From: JAAEQD01 sp964521815
GTDB lineage: Bacteria > Zixibacteria > MSB-5A5 > UBA10806 > 4484-95
Assembly (NCBI GenBank): GCA_964521815.1
Contig: CAZFSN010000049.1
Location: 1-16,490, forward strand
Length of the DNA: 16,490 nucleotides
Reading direction: 5' to 3'
The position numbers were made by a program, and so were the translations under genes. Shown here one piece after another: positions 6,110 to 13,178 of the stretch (position 1 is its first letter; every line of letters starts with the position of its first letter). The notes under the pieces are model-generated. The model did not search any database and was not told the DNA's origin. It saw only the letters and a program-made list of their open reading frames with translations.

Positions 6110-7218
6110 TTTAATATTGCCCTTAATAAAGTCTTCAGACCTTTTACCTCGTTTTGGGTAAGTTTCAAATTTTTCATCGCGATCTTATAATCAGGATTAA
6201 GCTTTAAGGCCGTTTGAAACGCTTCTATCGCCCGGTCGCTATGGAATTGAGCCAGCACGGTGTAGGCCATCCCCAGTTCATTATATAGATCGGGGAAATT
6301 GGGATGCGCTTCCAATTCTTTGCTCAACCTCTTGATATGCCGAACGACTGATTCCTCGCGTAATTGATCGTTCTGAAATATATATTCAAGATGGAAATTA
6401 TAGCTTTTTTTAGGAAATTTGCCGTTAGTCGCCGCATCGTAGCCTTCGCTAAGTTCGATAAACGCTGTCTCATGGTCTTTATTTTCAAGCGCGTCCAGCC
6501 CCTTTTGTAAAAAATCATTCTTAAAAGCCGGATTAAAGCCTACCGATTTGGCTAATAAATTCGTCGCATTATCTTCAAGATTTTGGGCCAGATTGTAATC
6601 TTCCTTTTTGATTCCGTTAAGAATAATCGCCATAGCCATGTTGTAGTAAGCTTCGGCGAAATACACATTGAGTTTTATCGCTTGTTCGAAATTTTGATAA
6701 GCCTGGAAACATTTCCCTTGTTTTAAAAGCGCTTTTCCCAGGTTGTTATAATAATCCGGGAAACCGGGATTTTGTTCGATAGCTTTGATGAATCTATCCT
6801 GCGCCCTGGCGTATTCTTCGAGTTCCATATAAGTCAAGCCCAAATAATTTGTCATCCGCGAGTTTTGCGGCGCTCGTTTGACCGCTTTTTCCAAAATTCG
6901 GGAAGCTTCATCATATAATTTATGCTCAATCAAAGAAATCGCCAGTTTTTCCAATATTTCGCTGTCTTCTTCGTCGGTGAGTTCGGCATACAGCTCGCTA
7001 AGTTTGATAAAACGGTCTTGACGGATTTTATGGAATTCCTCGATTATACCGGCAGCCTGTTTGGGATTTTCAGGCAGCTTGAATTCGAATACATCAACCG
7101 GATTGCCTCCTTCAAAAAGAACGCAACTGCCCTTGCCGGTAGCCGGGTCGCCGGATGACTGAAGAAAGAATTCTTTGCCCATCCCTCTGAGTTTGCTGGT
7201 CAACGTCATTTGTTCCAT
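6106..7218 (-). CDS. TPR protein of the polysaccharide operon
   Basis: The protein has 370 residues with no signal peptide or membrane segment, so it should be cytoplasmic. An N-terminal 60-residue part (SCVLFEGGNPVDVFEFKLP) has no clear family. TPR-like helical repeats follow at about 88-190 (IAISLIEHKLYDEASRILE-type, then YLGLTYMELEEYARAQDRFIKAIEQNP, given here in pieces only). A less regular helical stretch spans 205-300, and another TPR pair lies at 305-350 ending in AFQTALKLNPDY. TPR proteins hold complexes together. Its place between the co-polymerase and the kinase suggests a scaffold that links them, which is inference. The ATG at 7218 has only a poor ribosome site; Met4 is an alternative start. 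It is 6 bases after the upstream gene and overlaps the kinase gene by 4. Confidence 0.85.
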   Translation of the reverse strand: MEQMTLTSKLRGMGKEFFLQSSGDPATGKGSCVLFEGGNPVDVFEFKLPENPKQAAGIIEEFHKIRQDRFIKLSELYAELTDEEDSEILEKLAISLIEHKLYDEASRILEKAVKRAPQNSRMTNYLGLTYMELEEYARAQDRFIKAIEQNPGFPDYYNNLGKALLKQGKCFQAYQNFEQAIKLNVYFAEAYYNMAMAIILNGIKKEDYNLAQNLEDNATNLLAKSVGFNPAFKNDFLQKGLDALENKDHETAFIELSEGYDAATNGKFPKKSYNFHLEYIFQNDQLREESVVRHIKRLSKELEAHPNFPDLYNELGMAYTVLAQFHSDRAIEAFQTALKLNPDYKIAMKNLKLTQNEVKGLKTLLRAILK

Positions 7219-7224
7219 ATCTTA

Positions 7225-8820
7225 TCAACCGTTTTTAAATTTCATGAAAATAATCGCGGCAATCAAAACCAAGCTTATCGCCGTGCCCACATAAATTAAG
7301 CCCCGTTCTTTATTTTTAATTTCGTATGGAGTGGCTAAACGGGGAATGGTCGCCAGCACCGGTAAACCCAGATAACTTTCGATATCCTCGACTTTCTTGA
7401 ATGAATCATCTAAAAGCGCCATAAGCATAATAATACTTCCGCCTATCGCTAACCCCAACATCAAGCCCATAATCAGCATCTTGACCCGGCCTGGACTGAT
7501 CGGCGCCAGGGGAATCTCGGCCGGCTGGACTATCATGAACTTGGATTCGGCTTCGATTTTTTTGGCACTCTGATCTATCGCCGCGTACTGCGAATGCTGT
7601 ACGAAAAGATTATATAATTCTCGGTAACGGTCGACTTCTGACTGTAATCTGTCTATCATGACTTCAACATCCGGATCGCGCGAAAGCTTGGATTTTATTT
7701 TGCCGATGCTCTTGCCCATAGCCGAACTTTTGCTTTGCATATATTCGATATCGATTCCAAGCTTAATATATCTGGCCAGGTCGGTCTGGGCGTAAACGGG
7801 TAACTGGCTATAAGCTGAAGAAACGTAATCTTTGATTGATTTTTCCAGAGCATCGCTGATATCCTTGGCTTCCTGGCTTAAAGCCACAACCTTGCCATCC
7901 CGCCAGCTATAGCGCCCCAGAAGTTCAGCCAACCTGGGCACGGTGGCCATGAGTTCTTCTTTTAAGCTATTGGCGGCTTTCGGCAAACTGATCGCGGCAA
8001 GATCAATCTGATGAGGCAGTAAGGAAATCCTTAATTCATCTTCCTGCGCCTGTGCAGTGTTTATTTCAATATCTAATGCTTCGACAGCCGAAAAAATCGA
8101 ATTAAGATTATAATTTAACGTAGTAGTATCTTCCTCAACCGAGGAGGCTATCATGGACTGCCTGAAATTTTTTAACTGATTTTGAGCGTTAAAAAGCTTT
8201 TCCCGGTATACTGCCAGCTGCTCCTCGGTAAAAGATATATTGCCCTGGATGCCAACTAATTCTTGCGCCAGGTTCTCTTCGAGAAATATCTCCGCTAATG
8301 TCTGAGTCATCTTGCGCGCCATAGTAGGCGTGCTGGCGTTAACCGAAATAGTCACGATATTGGAGCCTGAAACATTGACTTTAATCTTCTTCCTGATAGA
8401 ACCTACCAGGAAATCCTCGGCCAGTTCGGCAACCGAAACATCCGGCATACCGGCAACCTGCTGCGCGACCATTCGCTTGATATTATCCGACACCTGGATA
8501 TCAAGTTTGGTTATCAAGCTTCTGATATATTTGGTGGATTTAATCTGACTTGAAAAAGCGTTCTCCATTTCGGCGGACGATTGCCTGAAGTTGCGTTGTG
8601 TTGATTCCAGACCCCGCTGGACAGTCGGAGGAAGCACGGTCGATTCCTTCATTAAAATCGATGTCGTCGATTGATATGACGGTTCTATAAAAAATGTCGC
8701 CAATACCGCGGCCAGCGGGGCGATTATCGCCGGCATAATCAAATACCACTTCCGCTTGATTAAAATTTGGCTATAATCCCGCAAGCTGAAAGATTGGGCT
8801 GTACCGTGTGCCGTGGGCAT
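7225..8820 (-). CDS. Wzz/GumC-type polysaccharide co-polymerase (chain length determinant)
   Basis: This inner-membrane protein sets chain length and bridges the polymerase and export channel; in split systems it also activates the BY-kinase. The 531-residue product has a short cytoplasmic N-terminus (FSLRDYSQILIKRKWY) and a first membrane helix at about 25-45. A long periplasmic part includes extended coiled coil at about 195-400. The proline-rich segment PAEIPLAPISPGR (433-445) leads into a second helix at 447-469. Directly after it comes DDSFKKVEDIESYLGLPVL, the family sequence that contacts the kinase. A third hydrophobic helix at 507-526 (LIYVGTAISLVLIAAIIF) is less usual for the family and would put the C-terminus outside. 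The ATG at 8820 has GGAG 8 bases upstream. It lies 15 bases after the export gene and 6 before the TPR gene. Confidence 0.93.
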   Translation of the reverse strand: MPTAHGTAQSFSLRDYSQILIKRKWYLIMPAIIAPLAAVLATFFIEPSYQSTTSILMKESTVLPPTVQRGLESTQRNFRQSSAEMENAFSSQIKSTKYIRSLITKLDIQVSDNIKRMVAQQVAGMPDVSVAELAEDFLVGSIRKKIKVNVSGSNIVTISVNASTPTMARKMTQTLAEIFLEENLAQELVGIQGNISFTEEQLAVYREKLFNAQNQLKNFRQSMIASSVEEDTTTLNYNLNSIFSAVEALDIEINTAQAQEDELRISLLPHQIDLAAISLPKAANSLKEELMATVPRLAELLGRYSWRDGKVVALSQEAKDISDALEKSIKDYVSSAYSQLPVYAQTDLARYIKLGIDIEYMQSKSSAMGKSIGKIKSKLSRDPDVEVMIDRLQSEVDRYRELYNLFVQHSQYAAIDQSAKKIEAESKFMIVQPAEIPLAPISPGRVKMLIMGLMLGLAIGGSIIMLMALLDDSFKKVEDIESYLGLPVLATIPRLATPYEIKNKERGLIYVGTAISLVLIAAIIFMKFKNG

Positions 8821-8835
8821 ATCTAAATCTCCACT

Positions 8836-9804
8836 CTAATTACCGCTGCTGTTCAGCGCGTTGACCAATATCGTCGTCACAATGGTAGTGGCAATAGCCG
8901 GAATAAGAAGGCCGGGCAAACTGCTTAAAAAAGTATTTTCCTGCCGATATGGTATGAAAATCGTATCTTCCGGTTTCAGTTTATAACGCGCCGGTCTGCC
9001 GCTTTCCGAGTAATCTTTAAAATTGAATTTAAGGACGGAGGAATACCTGACATCTTTCATGACCACTCTGATATTTTTCAAATCAGCTTCAGCCGTTGTC
9101 CCGCCGGCGGCCGCGATCGCATCCACTAACTCAATATCCTCGGCCAGGTTTTTTACTCCGGGCTCGTTAACGGCTCCATAAATGTAATAAATATTTTTGC
9201 CGGTAAAAGACTGACCGCTCATCAACTCGGCGGTGACACCATAGGGCGAAAGCGGAACATTTATCAAATCCTTGGCTTTCAGTTTAGGCAGCTTGGAAAG
9301 ATCGCCGTCTTTAATTTGCTTCAACAAATCCACATCGATTACGTCAACTTTGCCGTCGGATTGACGGATAATAGTGACTCCGCTTAAATCGGCCTCCGGC
9401 AGCGCGCCGCCCGCTTCACGGATTACTTCCAGAACATTAGGTATATTTTCGTAATGATATTCGCCCGGCGTTGCCACCGCCCCGGCGATCATCACCATCT
9501 GGCTATTGAATTCCGTGACAACTACCGTTGCCTGAGAGATGCCGGGATTATAGAACTTGACCTGATCGACTATTGATCTGGCCAGGGCCACGGTAGTTAA
9601 TCCGGCGGCCTGAATATCGCCGATAACCGGCAAAGCGATCATGCCGTCATCGCGTACCCTTACCTCGGTATTGAGATCCGGTTCCTGCCAAAAACTGATA
9701 GACAACCGATCATCGATTCCTATCTTATATGGTTCATTATTTTGGCCAAAACATATCGACCAGACCAACAGAATAAACACCGGTACTATCTTATAAATCT
9801 TCAT
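8836..9804 (-). CDS. Wza-type polysaccharide export protein (Poly_export, SLBB)
   Basis: This is the periplasmic/outer-membrane channel component for polysaccharide export. The 322-residue product has a signal peptide (MKIYKIVPVFILLVWSICFG) cut near Gly20. A Poly_export domain at about 22-99 starts at YKIGIDDRLSISFWQEPDLN and includes DGMIALPVIGDIQAAG. Two SLBB domains follow, at about 102-185 (IAGAVATPGEY...VLEVIREAGG) and about 204-285 (IYGAVNEPGV...LVDAIAAAGG). A hydrophobic C-terminal helix lies at about 294-316. Cys18 is not in a proper lipobox (WSIC), so it may not be lipidated as E. coli Wza is. The start overlaps the upstream cyclase gene by 14 bases and has GAGG just upstream of ATATATG. 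The co-polymerase gene follows after 15 bases, the classic pairing. Confidence 0.93.
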   Translation of the reverse strand: MKIYKIVPVFILLVWSICFGQNNEPYKIGIDDRLSISFWQEPDLNTEVRVRDDGMIALPVIGDIQAAGLTTVALARSIVDQVKFYNPGISQATVVVTEFNSQMVMIAGAVATPGEYHYENIPNVLEVIREAGGALPEADLSGVTIIRQSDGKVDVIDVDLLKQIKDGDLSKLPKLKAKDLINVPLSPYGVTAELMSGQSFTGKNIYYIYGAVNEPGVKNLAEDIELVDAIAAAGGTTAEADLKNIRVVMKDVRYSSVLKFNFKDYSESGRPARYKLKPEDTIFIPYRQENTFLSSLPGLLIPAIATTIVTTILVNALNSSGN

Positions 9805-11599
9805 ATATCCTCATATCCGCTAATTGCTGTTGCGTGTTCTTCATTAAATTTTCGTCTTCCAACATTAAGCTATTAAACATCATAGATCGATTACGGCCGT
9901 CGCTTTTACCTTTTAATAACGCCATATCGGCGGTATAGATAAGACGATCCGATGCCTGCGCGTCAACAGGATAAATCGCGCCGCCTATCGAAACTGTAAT
10001 ATTATAACCATCATCGACGAATTTGCTCGTAAATTTATGTTCCTCAATGCTTTTTCGTAACCTTTCAATAAATATCAGGCAATTGGCGAAACCCGTATCG
10101 GGCATGATCACGCAAAATTCTTCCCCGCCATAACGGCTGACTATATCTATCGCCCTGACGCTTTGAGTAACCAGGCTGGAAAGATTTTTAAGCACCTCAT
10201 CTCCCACTTGATGGCCGTAAGTATCATTAAATACCTTAAAATTATCGATATCAAATATGACTAAAGCGAGCATTCTGTCAAATCTTTTCGCTCTATACAT
10301 TTCTTCATTGAGCCGCTTATAGAAATAGCGATAATTATAAAGCTCGGTCACATAATCGGTATATGACATCTTTTCTATCAGCATATATTGATGAATATTG
10401 TCCAGGGCCAACGAGGCCATATTCGTTAAGGTTGAAAATACTTCCAACTCCGATTCATCATAAGGCTTATCGCCCTGCTTGCCGCCGATAAGCGCTAATC
10501 CCTGTAACTCTCCGCCGATAAAAAGCTTTTCAATGGTAAAAAATCCGTGAGCCAGGGCTTTTTCGACAAACGGATCGGTGTCGGATAAACCCGAACTTAG
10601 AACCGGCAATACCAGAGCCTTTTTTTGCGACATTAATATTTTAAATACTTCCGAATCAGCCGAAAGTTTCATCGCTTTGATGCTTGGGGGAACTTTGCCG
10701 GCAAAACCGGAGACTGTATAACCGTTGTCGTTTTGTCCTATGCGGGTCAAAACGATAATTCGTGAGGGGCTTAGTATGCTTCGCACCGATTCGATATATG
10801 ATTCTATTAATCGGCGCCAGTCATAGACGGTAAACATTTTATTGGAAACTTCATAAAAAGAATGAAGATCAATCGTTTTATGCCTTAATTTTTTCGTCAA
10901 TTCTCCAAGTTCCGTCTTCGCCTGGTCCAAATCAGTTTGAAGTCCTCTGTTTTTTTCTTGATGTTTCTTAATACTATAATTGCTTCGACAAATATCATAT
11001 AACATCGGCCAAACCGCGTTATCGTAATCCGATATTGTGCAATATTTGGCCAATTCTCCTTTATGATCCTCACCTACGAATAATATGGCCTGGTCGTTGA
11101 ATTTATAATAATAAAGCAATGGCTTTTCGATTCGATCCGGCAACTTGCACTCTTTGGCCAGGCTGCCGTAACAATCGACCGGAAGAGGTGTGCCGTATTC
11201 CGCCTTTAGTTTTTTATCGGCGCCTGACAATATTTTGCCGATTGTTTCGGCTTTGATGGGTTCGATGCTTTTTAGTTTGAAACCCACGCCCATCAAAGGC
11301 AAAAAGAGGCCGCGTTCGGAACAGAAAACAACGAATCGGCTTAACTCAAAAACTTTTTTAACTTGCTCGGCCGCGGCCAAAACGGGGCTTTTCCTTAGAT
11401 TTTTCTGATAACCGCCGAAAATCAATTTACTGAGATTGAAAATTTTGTTCTTGGCCGATATGTCGGTTTTAATTTTATATAATTCCGCGGTAGCCGACCG
11501 CGCCGTATGCCGGTGGCCTCTGCTCTTTTTAACGAGGACAATAATCCATATTAGGGTAAATAATAATAATGCTGATAGTATTAGAAAATAAATCGTCAT
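9791..11599 (-). CDS. Membrane-bound GAF-GGDEF diguanylate cyclase
   Basis: This makes cyclic di-GMP from two GTP, a signal that generally raises polysaccharide output. The 602-residue product has one N-terminal membrane helix (about 4-24). A region at about 80-205 is not assigned. A coiled coil (210-245), a GAF-like sensor domain (about 246-405) and a GGDEF domain (about 409-575) follow. The active site is GGEEF (491-495) in SRYGGEEFCVIMPDT. FDIDNFKVFNDTYGHQVGDEVL (in parts, 449-470) provides metal- and nucleotide-binding residues. RAID (482-485), five residues before GGEEF, is an intact RxxD inhibitory site, so product inhibition is expected. The start at 11599 lacks a clear ribosome site and probably relies on coupling to the STAS gene 29 bases upstream. 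Its place between a partner switch and the export genes suggests that it is the local output. Confidence 0.92.
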   Translation of the reverse strand: MTIYFLILSALLLFTLIWIIVLVKKSRGHRHTARSATAELYKIKTDISAKNKIFNLSKLIFGGYQKNLRKSPVLAAAEQVKKVFELSRFVVFCSERGLFLPLMGVGFKLKSIEPIKAETIGKILSGADKKLKAEYGTPLPVDCYGSLAKECKLPDRIEKPLLYYYKFNDQAILFVGEDHKGELAKYCTISDYDNAVWPMLYDICRSNYSIKKHQEKNRGLQTDLDQAKTELGELTKKLRHKTIDLHSFYEVSNKMFTVYDWRRLIESYIESVRSILSPSRIIVLTRIGQNDNGYTVSGFAGKVPPSIKAMKLSADSEVFKILMSQKKALVLPVLSSGLSDTDPFVEKALAHGFFTIEKLFIGGELQGLALIGGKQGDKPYDESELEVFSTLTNMASLALDNIHQYMLIEKMSYTDYVTELYNYRYFYKRLNEEMYRAKRFDRMLALVIFDIDNFKVFNDTYGHQVGDEVLKNLSSLVTQSVRAIDIVSRYGGEEFCVIMPDTGFANCLIFIERLRKSIEEHKFTSKFVDDGYNITVSIGGAIYPVDAQASDRLIYTADMALLKGKSDGRNRSMMFNSLMLEDENLMKNTQQQLADMRIYEDL

Positions 11600-11628
11600 C
11601 TGCTGCGCGAATCCATGCCTGGCATCTG

Positions 11629-12429
11629 TTACTTGGAAAATCTTCTGGTTCTGGCAAAGTAGAAACGCTTTTTCTTGGAACTAAGACCAAGTTTTTTAAG
11701 CGTCCACCAGGTTTTCAGAAAGCCGGTGCCGGGAAATTCAGTGATTATCGCCCGCTTTATCTCGCCGATACTGAGGAAGGGATCCTTTCCGACTACATCC
11801 ATAATAGCCTCGCCTAAATCTATCGCTTTAGGTTCTAATACCTGACTCGAAGGAGCCATTACAGGCTTTTCTAAATCGACTTTAGTTGTCGCGCTAACCT
11901 GACTATCGATAGCCCCCGCTTCCAAATCTTCAACATTAGCCATTGATATTGATGGTTTCTTCTCGCCTTTTAACATCGAGGCGCCGGATTTGGTGCCTGA
12001 TGATTCGACAATCGATACCGGCCTGGGCTTGACTACATCCATTCTCGGTTGATTCGCCATGACACTTCCGCCAAAATCATTCTTGGCTTTTTCGATATTA
12101 TCAAACGCCTTAAGAATACTGTCGAATTCCAACAACTCGAATATTTCGTATACATTGGGGATCATCCGCGCCAGTTTGATATCGCCTTTATTCAATCTGA
12201 TTTCCCGTATATTCGAAATAAAAATACCCCAGCCCGCCGATGAGATATAATCTACGCCTCCAAGATCGACGATTATATTATATCTTTTTTGACCAAGAAG
12301 CGAATTAGTCACCTTCTCCAATTCGGTGGCGGTCATAGTATCTATCACGCCATCGACACGGATTATAGTGACTTCCGTATCTAAACCCGGGACTTGAGTC
12401 GTTTCTACCGAAATTTTAATATCGCTCAT
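11629..12429 (-). CDS. STAS-domain anti-sigma-factor-antagonist-like protein with C-terminal winged-helix-like tail
   Basis: Using the ATG at 12429, the protein has 266 residues. AGGTGA (12435-12440) lies 5 bases before this ATG; a GTG at 12438 is in frame but lacks a site. Residues 1-122 form a STAS domain like SpoIIAA/RsbV. The phospho-acceptor loop is VDYISSAGWGIF, with Ser63/Ser64 in place of the conserved serine. Known relatives are phosphorylated by RsbW-type kinases and freed by PP2C phosphatases; both activities are encoded in one protein two genes upstream. A Ser/Pro/Val-rich linker follows at about 123-204. The tail (205-266) reads PFLSIGEIKRAI...WTLKKLGL and ends with basic residues KKKR...RTRR. 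The tail resembles the second helix-turn-helix of the upstream switch protein. Possible targets are ParA, the cyclase or DNA; the choice is not visible from sequence. Confidence 0.88.
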   Translation of the reverse strand: MSDIKISVETTQVPGLDTEVTIIRVDGVIDTMTATELEKVTNSLLGQKRYNIIVDLGGVDYISSAGWGIFISNIREIRLNKGDIKLARMIPNVYEIFELLEFDSILKAFDNIEKAKNDFGGSVMANQPRMDVVKPRPVSIVESSGTKSGASMLKGEKKPSISMANVEDLEAGAIDSQVSATTKVDLEKPVMAPSSQVLEPKAIDLGEAIMDVVGKDPFLSIGEIKRAIITEFPGTGFLKTWWTLKKLGLSSKKKRFYFARTRRFSK

Positions 12430-12434
12430 ATTTT

Positions 12435-13178
12435 TCACCTGCCCAATCTATCCAAAGCTTCCTTGACAAATCGATAATAATCATACGCCCCGTGCGAATA
12501 AGGCGCGTATTCAAAAATCGTCTGACGATTCATCTGCGATTCTTTGATCTGGGTGTTAACTCTTATAGTCGTGTCAAAGACGCTATCGCCATATTTTTCC
12601 TTAAGATCGCCAAGTATTTTTTTCGAGATTTTAGTCCGAACATCATAAAACGTCGGTAAAATCCCTAACAGATTAATGTCCTTTCCGTTATTAATGCCTG
12701 TCTCTTTAATTATCTTAAGCGTAAGCGCGGCTCCCTCCAATGCGAAATAGTCCATCGAAACCGGAATCAGGACTGAATCCACATAGCTTAAGATGTTTGA
12801 ATTTATTATATTTATCGACGGGGAGCAATCTAAAATTATAATATCGATGCCGGTAAATCTGCCCAAAGCCTTGGCCAATGGGAATTCATTGACATCTTGT
12901 TGGGCTAAGTAACGTTCTACCATATAGATATCGCTTCGACCAGAACCGACTAAATAAAGATTGGATCTGACATTATAAATGTCGACCTGACCGGTCAATA
13001 ACAGGTCCGACAGCCCCTGAACGCCGTTTAAGTCAAATGCCAGCGATGCCGACCCCTGTGAATCACAATCGACTAACAACACCTTTTTATCCATCAAGGC
13101 GGCCGCATGAGCGAAATTAATCGCGGTCGTGGTTTTGCCGGTACCGCCTTTGGAAGCTGTAATCGCGACCTTATACAT
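12435..13178 (-). CDS. ParA/MinD-family ATPase (Soj-like)
   Basis: These ATPases form ATP-bound dimers on DNA or membrane and position cargo such as plasmids, flagella or chemoreceptor arrays. The 247-residue product has the deviant Walker A motif KGGTGKTT (10-17) with the signature lysine Lys10. Walker A' is VDCDSQGSAS at 36-45, and Walker B is IIILDCSP at 113-120. The later family segments TFYDVRTKISKKIL and IFEYAPYSHGAYDYY are typical of ParA/Soj. There is no membrane-targeting amphipathic tail, so DNA binding is more likely than MinD-type membrane binding. No parB gene or obvious parS site is nearby, which argues against chromosome partition. Its ATG shares one base with the stop of the upstream switch gene (TAATG), and the STAS gene starts 5 bases after its stop. 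A role in placing the export machine is inferred. Confidence 0.92.
   Translation of the reverse strand: MYKVAITASKGGTGKTTTAINFAHAAALMDKKVLLVDCDSQGSASLAFDLNGVQGLSDLLLTGQVDIYNVRSNLYLVGSGRSDIYMVERYLAQQDVNEFPLAKALGRFTGIDIIILDCSPSINIINSNILSYVDSVLIPVSMDYFALEGAALTLKIIKETGINNGKDINLLGILPTFYDVRTKISKKILGDLKEKYGDSVFDTTIRVNTQIKESQMNRQTIFEYAPYSHGAYDYYRFVKEALDRLGR

Noticed and set aside
9744..9804. Lipoprotein signal in the Wza-type protein
   Set aside because: Cys18 is preceded by WSI, which does not fit the lipobox; an ordinary signal peptide cut is more likely.
12430..12438. GTG start of the STAS gene at 12438
   Set aside because: It would overlap the ParA stop but lacks a ribosome site, whereas the ATG at 12429 has AGGTGA at 5 bases and begins right at the STAS domain.
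12435..13178. Chromosome or plasmid partition locus
   Set aside because: No ParB gene, no parS-like sites and no replication gene are present; the tight linkage is with signalling and polysaccharide genes.
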